The position numbers were made by a program, and so were the translations under genes. Source: JAFAHZ01 sp035656415 (GTDB taxonomy: Bacteria > Vulcanimicrobiota > Vulcanimicrobiia > Vulcanimicrobiales > Vulcanimicrobiaceae). From it: a DNA stretch of 42,442 nucleotides. The DNA lies in contig DASRSM010000158.1 of NCBI GenBank assembly GCA_035656415.1, positions 1 to 42,442 of the forward strand, given 5' to 3'. The notes under the pieces were generated by a model that was not told where the DNA came from, ran no database searches, and saw nothing but the letters and a program-made list of their open reading frames with translations. This document shows, piece after piece, positions 30,643-39,898 of this stretch (positions are counted from its first letter, which is position 1; each line of letters opens with the position of its first letter).

Positions 30643-33468
30643 TTACGGGGTCGCCGTGGGAACCGGCTCGCCGTAAAGCCCGTCGACGTTTTGCTCGCCG
30701 CGGTGCAGATAGTCGATGCCGTCGAACCACGCCGGCCGCGGCGCGCCTTTGAGCCAGTAGTCGAACCATTGGTCCAGACGAACCGTCCAGTTTTTCTGCT
30801 GCTCGCGCCAATGTAGGCCGTGCAGCTCGCCGTCGTAGGAGAACATATAAGCCATCTTGCCGAGCCGGCGCATCGCCGTGACGAACTCGATGCCTTGGAA
30901 CTGCGGAACCGCGCCGTCTTGGTCGTTGTGAACGCTTAAGTAGGGCGTCGTGACGTTCTTGATGCCGAAGAGTCCGGAGTTTTCGACGTACAAGTCCGGC
31001 CGGTCCCACGGCGTCGCGCCGATACGCGACTGCGTGCGTTCGTATTGAAACTCGCGCACGATACCGCTTTCGAGACGAATCCCGCCGTACGCGCTGAACA
31101 TGTCGTCCACCGCCGCGCCGGCTTCGGCCGCACGGAAGCGGCGCGTTTTGGTGATCATGTAGTTGATCTGATACGCCGCCCACGAATGGCCGGAAATGCC
31201 GATCCGGTTGGGGTCGACGTAACCGGTCGCTACTGCGGCATCGACGGCCGGCATAATGCAGTTCAGCGCGCTTGCACCGGGGTGTCCGGTGCGATAGCGC
31301 ACGTCGGGAAGCAGCATCACGTAACCGTTTGAGACGTAGCGGCTCAGGTTGGGCTCCGTTCCCGGTCCCGGCCTGTAGTAGCTGTGGTACATCGGCGTCC
31401 ACATCTCGTAGAAATAGACGAGCATCGGCGCACGCCGGTTACGTGCCAATCCGTCGGGCACGAGCATGACTGCGCGCATCGGCGTGCCGTCCTTGAGCCG
31501 GTACGAAATGATTCGCTCCGAACCCCAGCGATACTGGGATTGCCGCGGATTCGCGTCGCTGACCTCGACCGGATGCGCGAACGAGTCGTCGCTCGTCCAA
31601 AGATTGTCGTCGCGGAAGGTTTCGATGGTATAAGCGTACTGCGGCGACCTGCGCGCCGCAACGGGTGCGAACGTGACGTCGTGCAGCGATAGGTTGAGCG
31701 GTTCGCGTTCGCCGAAGACGATCGCGTCGCGCTTAAGCAGCGTTACCGGCATTCCGCCTGCCGCGGAAACGCGCGCGTATCCGCTTGCGTACGACCGTTC
31801 GTCGATTAGCGAAAGCAGTACCGGCTTTGCGGGGTCGAAGCTGTAGGCGCGCCGATCGCTCTGAACCGGGCTGTAGACCGTGTGCGTCGCTCGACCGGCC
31901 CCGTGCGTGAAGTCGACGGCTTTACCGGTCTGCGGGTCGGCCAGCCACACGTCGTAGCGATCGTAAATGAAGACCCCGCGATCGCCCGCGAGCCATCCGC
32001 CCATACCGTACGCTTGCGGCGTCTCCGGACGATCGTCGTTCTCCAGATCGAACCGCACGGGCGCGTGCGCCGCGAGGACGACGCGTTTTCCGCTCGCCGT
32101 GTCGACCGAGATCCAATGACGGCTGGGCTGATCCCAGTACACCGCGAAGTTGCCGCCGGGCGATAAAGACGGCGAGTGCGCGTGCGTTGCGAGGGGCGTG
32201 CACGGGGCGCCGGAAAGTGCGGCCGCGCAGAGGTCGGCGTACGTTTCGCCGATCCACGATTCGGCGCGCAAATACGGCAAGTCGTTCTCGGCCAACGCGA
32301 CGCGCGGATTCTGGTTCCATTCGACCGCCCGATGCTGTGGCGATCCGAGCTGCGCGAAGCCTTTCGTTTCGACGTCGTAGACCGCCGTATACGTCCGCTT
32401 GCGTTCTTGCGCGGCGTCGTGCATTTGCTGCGATTGCAGCGAATCGTCGTTCCAGCTCCACAAGTCGACCGGCATGCGCTCCGGTATCGACGACGGGCGC
32501 GGCGTCGGTGCGGCAGCCGTGCCGAAGAAGACGCGCTTTCCGTCGTCGGAGATCGCGACGGTGCCGTTCGAGCTGGGGGCGCTGCCCGCGGGAAGTCCGC
32601 TGGCACCGGCATCTACGGCGCGCACTGCAACCGGCTGCGCGCTGCGCAAATCGACGACGTACAACGCGTCGTGGGGAGCGTCCGACGCGTACGATGCGTT
32701 ATCGCTCAAAAACGCTAGGAGCGAACCATCTTTTGCGATTGCCAGGTTGCGATAACGTCCCTCGCCGCTTGCGACGTCGAGCGTAACGCCGCGCTTTACG
32801 TCGTATACGTGAACCCCGTCGTTAGCGCCGTCGAGCGATTGCGTGGCGTAGGCGATGAAGCGATCGCCGGCCGACGCGACGACGGCGGTTGCATGAAGTG
32901 CCTCGACGCGCGTGGCTCCCACGAGATCCTCAATCGTCAGCGTGCCGCCGGCGTCCTTGACCTTCAGCGGATTCGGCGAGTTCGATGCTTTTGGCGTCGG
33001 CGACGCGTACGCGCGAAGCGCGATGACGGACCCGCCGTCTTGCGGTACGACGATTTTCTCGATTTGCTCGGTCACTACGGCTGGCTGCGCCGAGCGAAGA
33101 TCGAGAATGCCGGCGCCGCCGTGCGGCATTTGATCGGGCGGCTTGTGCGCGCGCGTCGCCGCGTCGATCGCGGCGGTCGGTGCGGTGTGCGTAAAGACGA
33201 CGAAGCGTCCGTTGCCGGCGAAGAGGGGATTGCTCGCGCGCGCTTCGCGGCGATCTTGACCGGTCGTTGAATCGCGAACGACGAGTGCCGGATCGCCGTC
33301 TTCGGGCTTCAAGACGTACGCGAGATAGCGGCCGTCGTCCGAGAAGACGGGCGTCACTACCGAGTTCCACGAGTCGTACGCGCGATAATCGAGCGGAGTG
33401 AGGGCGGCGGCACCGAGCATCAATGCGCCGGCCGCACCGACCAGCAGCTTTTGAACGAAACGATTCAT
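30643..33468 (-). CDS. Secreted S9 (prolyl oligopeptidase family) peptidase, large
   Basis: A 941-residue protein with an N-terminal signal (FVQKLLVGAAGALMLGAAAL), a long beta-propeller region with WD40-like repeats (SDDGRYLAYVL, SDDGKRVFFGT, SPGGNFAVYWD) and a C-terminal alpha/beta hydrolase. GISGHSWAAYQINY carries catalytic S762, SVHNDQDGAVP the Asp, and YDGELHGLHW the His. Such enzymes cleave short peptides. Starts one base after the stop of the second S9 gene, so the two form an operon. Confidence 0.88.
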   Translation of the reverse strand: MNRFVQKLLVGAAGALMLGAAALTPLDYRAYDSWNSVVTPVFSDDGRYLAYVLKPEDGDPALVVRDSTTGQDRREARASNPLFAGNGRFVVFTHTAPTAAIDAATRAHKPPDQMPHGGAGILDLRSAQPAVVTEQIEKIVVPQDGGSVIALRAYASPTPKASNSPNPLKVKDAGGTLTIEDLVGATRVEALHATAVVASAGDRFIAYATQSLDGANDGVHVYDVKRGVTLDVASGEGRYRNLAIAKDGSLLAFLSDNASYASDAPHDALYVVDLRSAQPVAVRAVDAGASGLPAGSAPSSNGTVAISDDGKRVFFGTAAAPTPRPSSIPERMPVDLWSWNDDSLQSQQMHDAAQERKRTYTAVYDVETKGFAQLGSPQHRAVEWNQNPRVALAENDLPYLRAESWIGETYADLCAAALSGAPCTPLATHAHSPSLSPGGNFAVYWDQPSRHWISVDTASGKRVVLAAHAPVRFDLENDDRPETPQAYGMGGWLAGDRGVFIYDRYDVWLADPQTGKAVDFTHGAGRATHTVYSPVQSDRRAYSFDPAKPVLLSLIDERSYASGYARVSAAGGMPVTLLKRDAIVFGEREPLNLSLHDVTFAPVAARRSPQYAYTIETFRDDNLWTSDDSFAHPVEVSDANPRQSQYRWGSERIISYRLKDGTPMRAVMLVPDGLARNRRAPMLVYFYEMWTPMYHSYYRPGPGTEPNLSRYVSNGYVMLLPDVRYRTGHPGASALNCIMPAVDAAVATGYVDPNRIGISGHSWAAYQINYMITKTRRFRAAEAGAAVDDMFSAYGGIRLESGIVREFQYERTQSRIGATPWDRPDLYVENSGLFGIKNVTTPYLSVHNDQDGAVPQFQGIEFVTAMRRLGKMAYMFSYDGELHGLHWREQQKNWTVRLDQWFDYWLKGAPRPAWFDGIDYLHRGEQNVDGLYGEPVPTATP

Positions 33469-33469
33469 T

Positions 33470-35554
33470 CTATGGTTTCAACCAGCGGGCGAACCACTCG
33501 GCGAGCACGTGCAGCCGTTCGACGCGATGTAACGGAGTCCCGGTGCGATTCAGATCGTGATTCTCGCCCGGCACCTCAACGAAAACCGCAGTCTTTCCTA
33601 ACTGGCGCAGCGCGGAAAACTCATCCAAAGTTTGATCGATCGGCGTCTCGGTGTCGAGCGTCGAGTGCAGCAGCAGCACCGGCGTCCGCACGCGTTCGAC
33701 GTAGGTAAACGGGGAATCGACGGCATTGGTGCTATGCGGATCCCACGGCTTTCCCCACGCGTAGTAGCCTCCCAATCCGTTCGGACTTGCCAGAAACCAG
33801 GTCATCGACTGCGTCGCGAGATCGCTTGCCGGGCGTTCGGCGACGGCGGATGTGAAGCGGTCGGTATGGCCGATAAGCCACAGAACCGCGTATCCGCCGT
33901 AACTTCCGCCCGTCACGCCGATGCGCTCGGGATCGACGCCGGGCCGTTTGGCAACTTCGGCAACGACGGCCATGACGTCGCGCTGCATTGGCGGTCCCCA
34001 ATGGCCCTCCAACGCGCGTTCGTACGCGTAGCCGTAGCCCGTACTGCCGCGCGCGTTGACGAGCACGACGTTATAGCCCTGGCCGCACCAAAACTGCATC
34101 TCGTGAAAGAACGTCTCGCCGGCTTCGGTTTGCGGTCCGCCATGAATCGCAACGATGGTCGGACGGCGGCCCTGCGATTTTGGTCCTGTCGCCGGCATGA
34201 ACCATGCGGGAACCTCGAACCCCGCTTCGTCGCGCACCGAAAACGGTTGCGGAACTGAAAGCAGGACCGTATCGAGGTACGCGGCGTTGAGCGACGTCAA
34301 CTGGGCGCTCGTACCGGTGCGGGCGTCGAGCACGTACACATCCGCCGGATGCAGAGCGTCTGCGTAGGCGTAGGCAATGTGCGCGCCGTCCGCGCTCGCG
34401 GTACAATCGGATGCTTCGCCCCTGTGCGTCAAATCGGCGAGCGTTCCGCTCGCGACGTCGATTCGTACGAGCCGCGTCACGCCGGGTCCGCTTTCGTTCG
34501 TCACGACGGTTTTGCCGTCGGGCGCGACGAGCGGTCCGCAAACCGCGCCGGGCATTTTGAGATCCGCGAGCACCCAATCGCCGAGCAGATGGCGGTTCTT
34601 GCCATAGACCGTTACACGCCCGCTTCCATCGAGTGCCGTTCGCACGAGGGCAGGATACTCCGCGCTATCCTTCACACCGCCGGCGAGGAAGTACACGTGC
34701 GATCCGTCCGGACTGAAGGCAGGGGCGTTGTTGCCTTCGTCGGGCGATGCGAGGCGCTCGATCGGGCCGCCGGCGGCAGCGATCGTATAGAGGTCGTTTA
34801 CAAACGCGATCGGCGTCGAACGCCGCAGCGATGTAAAGAGAATGCGTTTGTCGTCGGGAGACCAGCCGATCGGCGTTTCCGACCAACGATCGTCGCGTAC
34901 GAGCGGTGCAGCTCCGGTACCGTCGGCGTTCATGACCCAAAGGTGCGCGTGCACGTCGTAGGTGTAACCGGCCCCGTTTGCCTCGTAGCGCTCCTCGCCG
35001 ATGACGCGAATGTCGCTCGTCTTCTCTTGTTGCGTCGGCGTGAAGCCGGCCGCATTGAAGTCGATGCGCGAAGGAGGCTGCGGGTCCACCGAAATCCCAG
35101 TAAACGCGATGCGGTGACCGTCGTGCGAAAATAGCGGCGAAACCGAGCCTTGCGATCCGGTGGTAAGCGTCGCAGTTGCGCCGCTCACGATGTCAACCGA
35201 GCGTATTTGGGACGTTCCCGAATCCTCGTCGGCAAACGCGATCGTGCGGCCGTCCGGAGACCACGACGGCGACGACGCGTGACCGTCGGTCGTGAGCCGT
35301 TTCGGCGCCGAGTTTCCCGCGGTGGACACGACCCAAAGATCGGCGTCGTAGCGGTTCTGCGGTCCGTTCATCCGCGACGCGATAAAGGCGACGCTTCGAC
35401 CATCCGGCGAGATTTGCGGGCTCGAGACGAGGACGAGTTTATAAAGATCTTCAGCGCTCACCGGAATCTTCGTCGCCGCGGCGGCGTCGCCGTTCGCGTA
35501 GTGACAGCATGCAAGCGCCGCAGCGACGGCAAGAAATTTCGATGCGATGGTCAT
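33470..35554 (-). CDS. Secreted S9-family acylaminoacyl/dipeptidyl peptidase-like enzyme
   Basis: A 694-residue protein from the ATG at 35554. It has a signal (SKFLAVAAALACCHYANGDA), a propeller built of TolB-like repeats (SPDGRSVAFIASR, SPDGRTIAFADED, SPDDKRILFTSLR, SPDGSHVYFLAGG) and a C-terminal peptidase domain. IVAIHGGPQTEAG is the oxyanion region; IGVTGGSYGGYAVLW holds S551; LLHSTLDTETP the Asp; VPGENHDLNRTG the His. First gene of the two-gene S9 operon. A TTG at 35569 is an alternative start. Confidence 0.9.
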   Translation of the reverse strand: MTIASKFLAVAAALACCHYANGDAAAATKIPVSAEDLYKLVLVSSPQISPDGRSVAFIASRMNGPQNRYDADLWVVSTAGNSAPKRLTTDGHASSPSWSPDGRTIAFADEDSGTSQIRSVDIVSGATATLTTGSQGSVSPLFSHDGHRIAFTGISVDPQPPSRIDFNAAGFTPTQQEKTSDIRVIGEERYEANGAGYTYDVHAHLWVMNADGTGAAPLVRDDRWSETPIGWSPDDKRILFTSLRRSTPIAFVNDLYTIAAAGGPIERLASPDEGNNAPAFSPDGSHVYFLAGGVKDSAEYPALVRTALDGSGRVTVYGKNRHLLGDWVLADLKMPGAVCGPLVAPDGKTVVTNESGPGVTRLVRIDVASGTLADLTHRGEASDCTASADGAHIAYAYADALHPADVYVLDARTGTSAQLTSLNAAYLDTVLLSVPQPFSVRDEAGFEVPAWFMPATGPKSQGRRPTIVAIHGGPQTEAGETFFHEMQFWCGQGYNVVLVNARGSTGYGYAYERALEGHWGPPMQRDVMAVVAEVAKRPGVDPERIGVTGGSYGGYAVLWLIGHTDRFTSAVAERPASDLATQSMTWFLASPNGLGGYYAWGKPWDPHSTNAVDSPFTYVERVRTPVLLLHSTLDTETPIDQTLDEFSALRQLGKTAVFVEVPGENHDLNRTGTPLHRVERLHVLAEWFARWLKP

Positions 35555-35600
35555 GCCGCATCTATTCAATGCAGCGTCGAATACACCGTCCAGCTACGGC

Positions 35601-36010
35601 TTAGGCATTCTGCAGTCGCGAACGTCGTGCGGTGAACGCAACGGCCGCAAGAATCACGCTGCCGATCGCGGTCATCCCCATGCCGTTGAGGGCGGTGAAG
35701 TCGACGCCTTTCGTCGCGTTCATCGGACCGACGTACCATAGGATTAAATAGACGATTTCGAACAGACGGCTCGTGCCCGACATCGCAGCGCACGCCAGCG
35801 CCGTGGTCGGAACGAAAATCGCACCTGCGAGTCCTGCGGCACACGCCAACCAATTACCCGCAATCGCCCGACGCGCTGGCGGATAGACCCCGAAATCTTG
35901 CGGAAGATATCCCAGCGTTTTGCGCAGCGGATCGGGATTTTTGACGACGTCGAACCCATCGAGCGCGATCGTGCCCGCGGTGGGGCGCGCGACCGTGGCC
36001 AAGCCGGTAG
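35601..36010 (-). pseudogene. Fused remnant of an ABC transporter (ATPase piece joined to permease end)
   Basis: One frame starts inside an ABC ATPase after its Walker A (LATVARPTAGTIALDGFDVV, LRKTLGYLPQDFGVYP), then at about residue PPARRAI jumps to the last two or three helices of an ABC-2-type permease (GNWLACAAGLAGAIFV, SRLFEIVYLILWYVGPMN, MTAIGSVILAAVAF) and ends normally. The Walker A, signature and Walker B regions, and most of the permease, are gone. This is what an internal deletion across an ATPase-permease operon leaves. The 5' side is cut by the divergent DoxX-like gene. Confidence 0.72.
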
Positions 36011-36050
36011 AAGCAGTCACGGGAGCGAGCCCGCGGGCGTTGCAGCTTCC

Positions 36051-36755
36051 ATGAACGCAGCGTCGTACGGGCGTTTCGTGTTTGGCGCGTCGGCGGTGCT
36101 GTTCGGCGTCATCGGGCTGATGTGGCACGACGCCGGCACCTGGCAGAACCTGCCGATCTTGAAGCTTCCGGCGATCGTCGCCGACGTTCTGGCGATCGCT
36201 CAAATCGCCGGTGGAATCGGGATGCTGCTTCCCCGAACGGTAAGGCCGGCGTCGATCGTTCTTGGCGTCGTTTACGCCATCTTTTGCTTGGCTTGCATCC
36301 CCAGCATCTTCGCCCACCCGGCGACGTACGGCTCTTACGTTCTGTTCTTCGAGATATTTGCGCTGGTATGCGGCGCGTTTGCGATCTTCGCGCCGCCGGC
36401 CGCACGTATTGGTCTGGGAGTATCCGCCGTTTCGTTCGCGCTCGCGCAGCTATTCTATCTCAAGTTCACGGCGAGCTTGGTGCCGGCGTGGATTCTGCCC
36501 AATCAAATGTTTTGGGCAATCCTAACGACCGTTGCCTTCGCGCTCGCGGCGATCGCCATTCTGGCCAACGTTCGGGCGCGTCTTGCGTTGCGGCTGATGA
36601 CGTTGATGCTCGCGCTTTTCGGCCTGATGGTTTGGGTTCCGGCGGTTATCACGCATCCCGAGCAACACGGCAACTGGTCGGAGTTTGCGTTGAACTTCCT
36701 GATTATGGGAGCTGCGGGGATTGTTGCCGAGCTGAAGCAGAAGAGTACGGCGTGA
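36051..36755 (+). CDS. DoxX-like multi-pass membrane protein
   Basis: A 234-residue protein with about seven hydrophobic helices (FGASAVLFGVIGLMW, ADVLAIAQIAGGIGMLLP, SIVLGVVYAIFCLACIPSIF and so on). The first half has DoxX-like features (quinone-related or redox membrane proteins). Its TGA overlaps the GTG of the nitronate monooxygenase gene, so the two are coupled. Function not known. Confidence 0.65.
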   Translation: MNAASYGRFVFGASAVLFGVIGLMWHDAGTWQNLPILKLPAIVADVLAIAQIAGGIGMLLPRTVRPASIVLGVVYAIFCLACIPSIFAHPATYGSYVLFFEIFALVCGAFAIFAPPAARIGLGVSAVSFALAQLFYLKFTASLVPAWILPNQMFWAILTTVAFALAAIAILANVRARLALRLMTLMLALFGLMVWVPAVITHPEQHGNWSEFALNFLIMGAAGIVAELKQKSTA

Positions 36756-37726
36756 CCTTTCATACCGCGTTGACCGAACTGCTCGGCATTCGTATACCGA
36801 TTCTCAACGCGCCCATGACGCCGCAAGCGGGCGGAACGCTCGCCGCCGCCGTCAGCGACGCGGGTGGATTCGGGATGCTCGGTTTCGACGAAGACGAGGG
36901 TGAGGCGTCGATCGCGGCGCAAGCCGCGATGCTCGGCGACCGCTCGTTCGGTATCGGCATGTCGGCGTGGGCACTCGACGCGCGGCCGCATTTGATCGAT
37001 CTCGCGATCCGGTCGCGGCCGAAGCTGCTGAGCATTTCGTTCGGCGATCCCAAACCGTACGTCGAAACGCTTCACGCTGCCGGCATTCTCGTCGCATCGC
37101 AAGTGCAGAGCCGGGCGTGGGCGCAAACCGCGCTCGATGCGGGCGTCGACGTGCTCGTCGCGCAGGGCGGCGAAGCCGGAGGCCACACGGGCAGCGTCGG
37201 TACGATGGTATTGATGCAGATCGTGCTCGGGATGACGGACAAGCCGGTTCTCGTCGCGGGCGGAATCGCTACGGGTCGCGGCGTCGCGGCGGTGCTGGCC
37301 GCCGGCGGGGCGGGCGCGTGGATCGGTACGCCGTTTCTTTTGGCACGCGAAAGCCGGTCGCCCGACGAAGCTCGCGCGCGCATCGCGGCGAGCAACGAAA
37401 CGCAAACCATAAAGACGCACGTGTACGACCGGCTGCAGCGCAAGCCGTGGCCCGATGAGTTCGCCGGACGCGCGCTGCGCAATCCGTTCGTCGAACGCTG
37501 GGACGGCCGCGAAGACGAGCTGATGCAAACGCCGGCGGCAGTCGACGAGTTTGCAAAGGCTAAAACCGAACGCGATTATACGCGCGCGCACGTCTACGCC
37601 GGTGAAGCGGTCGGGTTGATCGATCGCGTCGAAAGTGCCGCCGATATTCTCGGACGTCTCGAGCGTGAAACGCTCGAACGTTTGCGCGCCGTTGCTGCGT
37701 CCATCTCACACAAGCCCGGCGGGTAA
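36752..37726 (+). CDS. Nitronate monooxygenase (2-nitropropane dioxygenase family)
   Basis: A 324-residue FMN enzyme from the GTG at 36752. IRIPILNAPMTPQAGG and GTLAAAVSDAGGFGMLGF open the barrel; VLVAQGGEAGGHTG carries the active-site His; VLVAGGIATGRGVAAVLAAG and AGAWIGTPFLLA form the phosphate-binding loops. It oxidises nitronates such as propionate-3-nitronate to aldehydes or keto acids. Length fits the family. GTGA overlap with the DoxX-like gene suggests one operon. Confidence 0.9.
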   Translation: MTFHTALTELLGIRIPILNAPMTPQAGGTLAAAVSDAGGFGMLGFDEDEGEASIAAQAAMLGDRSFGIGMSAWALDARPHLIDLAIRSRPKLLSISFGDPKPYVETLHAAGILVASQVQSRAWAQTALDAGVDVLVAQGGEAGGHTGSVGTMVLMQIVLGMTDKPVLVAGGIATGRGVAAVLAAGGAGAWIGTPFLLARESRSPDEARARIAASNETQTIKTHVYDRLQRKPWPDEFAGRALRNPFVERWDGREDELMQTPAAVDEFAKAKTERDYTRAHVYAGEAVGLIDRVESAADILGRLERETLERLRAVAASISHKPGG

Positions 37727-37756
37727 CGTGTGGCGCTTCCCGAACGTTCGAGGACG

Positions 37757-38554
37757 ATGAAATTTTCGACTGCGTTCGTATTGTCCGCAGCGCTGGCGTT
37801 TTCGGCAGCGGGCTGTTCCTCACCATCGACGGCGGCGCCGAAGCCGGCTAGCTGCTCGAGCTTCGTGCTCACCGGGCATCCGTCGTACCCGCCGGTGGCG
37901 TGGAAATCTGCAAAGACGTTGACCGGAGGCGGAATCGAAGTCGTACGGCGCTTAGCGCGGGCAAGCGGCGTCAAGATGACTGTGTTAGCGCAGCCGACGT
38001 GGGGCGACGCGCAGCAAGCGGTACGCGACGGACGCGCCGACGCGATCGTCGGGATCTACAAGACGAAAGAACGCGAGCAGTACTACACCTATCTCGATCC
38101 GGCTCTGGCGCCCGATCCGTCCGCCGTCGTCATTCGCGCGGGCAAAACGTTCGTGTACAAAAACTGGAACAGCCTCATCGGCAAACGCGGCGTGGCCGGT
38201 GCAGGCGAATCGTACGGCTCAACGTTCGACGCGTTCATGGCTGCGAAGCTGACGACGTATCGCGTGCCGACGCTGGCCGACGTGTTCGCGCAAGTGCTCG
38301 CGCAAAAAGCCGGCTACGGTTTGAGCGGGTACTACACCGCGATAACGTCCGCACCGGCGGGAATCGCGTTTGCGAGTCAAGACTTCGTGACCGAAGGCCT
38401 GTACCTCGCGTTCGGTAAGCAATCGACGTGCGGCGTCGCGCTCGAGAGCGCGTTTTCATCAGGAATCGCGCGAATGAAATCCGACGGAACGATCGACTCT
38501 ATTTTCGCGCGCGAGCTCGAGCGTTACGAAAAGACGCATCCGCGTCCGCGGTAG
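37757..38554 (+). CDS. Amino-acid-type substrate-binding lipoprotein (SBP family 3-like)
   Basis: A 265-residue lipoprotein from the ATG at 37757, with lipobox LAFSAAGCSS. The body matches family 3 binding proteins: TGHPSYPPVAWKSA, GGIEVVRRLARASGVKMTV, GDAQQAVRDGRADAIVGIYK, GVAGAGESYGSTFDAFM and ALESAFSSGIARMKSDGTID. These bind amino acids or similar polar ligands for ABC import, or serve as receptors. No permease or ATPase is adjacent. Nine bases separate it from the convergent lipoprotein. A start at 37730 is possible, but the signal then has an odd charged leader. Confidence 0.82.
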   Translation: MKFSTAFVLSAALAFSAAGCSSPSTAAPKPASCSSFVLTGHPSYPPVAWKSAKTLTGGGIEVVRRLARASGVKMTVLAQPTWGDAQQAVRDGRADAIVGIYKTKEREQYYTYLDPALAPDPSAVVIRAGKTFVYKNWNSLIGKRGVAGAGESYGSTFDAFMAAKLTTYRVPTLADVFAQVLAQKAGYGLSGYYTAITSAPAGIAFASQDFVTEGLYLAFGKQSTCGVALESAFSSGIARMKSDGTIDSIFARELERYEKTHPRPR

Positions 38555-38563
38555 TTCGGCGCG

Positions 38564-39898
38564 CTAAGGAATTTGTTTGCTCCAGCCGGCCATGACTTTC
38601 GGATAAAAACACGTATAGCCGCTGACCCACAGGCGCACGGGCGCGTCGCGACACGGCACGCCGGCGCGTTCCGGCGGGAAGAGCTCCAGCGACGACGCTC
38701 CAAAACTGCTCGCGAGCGACACCGCGTTGTTCCATCCGGCGAGATTGCTCTGCCACGCTAACAAGAGATTCGGCGGCGCCGCGGTTTGGAACGCGATCGA
38801 ACCGCCCTGCTGCTTCATGTACGTATACATGGCGTAGTAAACGGCGGCTTGGCTCGGCGTTTGCGACGGGTTCGGCGACGGCGGCGGTGTAAACTTGCCC
38901 ATCGTTTCGTTCAGCAGAACGCATCGGCTGCCCGCAACGGAGCGACACTCGCGAATCGCCGTTTTAGTGAACGCAAGGTCAGACTCCGGCGGCGTAGCTT
39001 CAATTTTTCGAAACGGATTGAACGAGAAGTCGACCAGCGTCTGATGCCAATACGGAACGAAATCGAGCTCGACCGCGTGCAGAAGACACGCGCGATACTT
39101 TGCGTCGGTGTAGCCGGCGGCGATTAACCTCGCCTTCGAGTACGAGTCCTCGGGTTGCACGAACGGTTCGCTGGTCAGCGAGCTGCAGGAGCTCAGTGAA
39201 ACTTCGTCGATCCGCGCATTGCCGTCGTACGCATGCGCGAGCCGGCTTTCGAACCTCCGCCACGCGCGTTCGTAGGGAATGGACCAAAATCGCCCGACGG
39301 TGCGAATCGCAACGGCCGGGCAGGGAGTTGGCGACGCCGCCGGGCGCACCGGTGCGCTTGCGGGAACGGCATTTTGATCGCAGATTTGAATCGGCACTCC
39401 GCCGATACTCTTGGCCCATGGCGGTGCGTCGATTCCTGTCCACACGCGCAGGCGCACGCCCAGCGATCGCCCCGGTTTACGGTTATACGCGGCTATCGCA
39501 CTCAGCGCGGCGTCGACCGTCGTCGTGTCGATCGATTGGCCTCGGTTCGGCTGCATGTGTTCCCACGTATCGTTTACGACGATGCCGGCAATCGACGGCT
39601 GGCGCTTACAAACGTAGTAGAGCGTGTTGTACGGGGGCTCGGGCATGTTGACCGCGCTGACTTGACCCAAGTCGATTAATCCGCGAATCGGCGCCTTCAT
39701 CGCAGTCGTTTGGAGATCCGCGGCGCTCGGCGCGGACGTCGGGGGCGGCGTTTGGCCCGCGCAGACGTCCACGACGCCGGGTGCGTGCTCGGGAATAGGT
39801 GCCGGTGAAAGCGATCGGCCGCTACAGGCGACAGCCGCGCACGTCAGCAGAGCGACTGCAAGAAATGTACGCGCCTCGCGAGAGCGTAAGTAACTCAC
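38564..39898 (-). CDS. Large lipoprotein of unknown function
   Basis: A 444-residue protein from the GTG at 39898 with signal and lipobox (FLAVALLTCAAVACSG). A region with GRSLGVRLRVWTGIDAPPWA, WSIPYERAWRRFESRLAHAY and ARIDEVSLSSCSSLTSEPFV looks like a TIM-barrel glycosidase (GH42-like or related), with TLVDFSFNPFRKIE and CVLLNETMG further on. Many Cys pairs suggest disulfides. Near the end, SSLELFPPERAGVP. Family not certain. Its GTG directly abuts the GTG of the divergent gamma-glutamyltransferase. Confidence 0.6.
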   Translation of the reverse strand: MSYLRSREARTFLAVALLTCAAVACSGRSLSPAPIPEHAPGVVDVCAGQTPPPTSAPSAADLQTTAMKAPIRGLIDLGQVSAVNMPEPPYNTLYYVCKRQPSIAGIVVNDTWEHMQPNRGQSIDTTTVDAALSAIAAYNRKPGRSLGVRLRVWTGIDAPPWAKSIGGVPIQICDQNAVPASAPVRPAASPTPCPAVAIRTVGRFWSIPYERAWRRFESRLAHAYDGNARIDEVSLSSCSSLTSEPFVQPEDSYSKARLIAAGYTDAKYRACLLHAVELDFVPYWHQTLVDFSFNPFRKIEATPPESDLAFTKTAIRECRSVAGSRCVLLNETMGKFTPPPSPNPSQTPSQAAVYYAMYTYMKQQGGSIAFQTAAPPNLLLAWQSNLAGWNNAVSLASSFGASSLELFPPERAGVPCRDAPVRLWVSGYTCFYPKVMAGWSKQIP

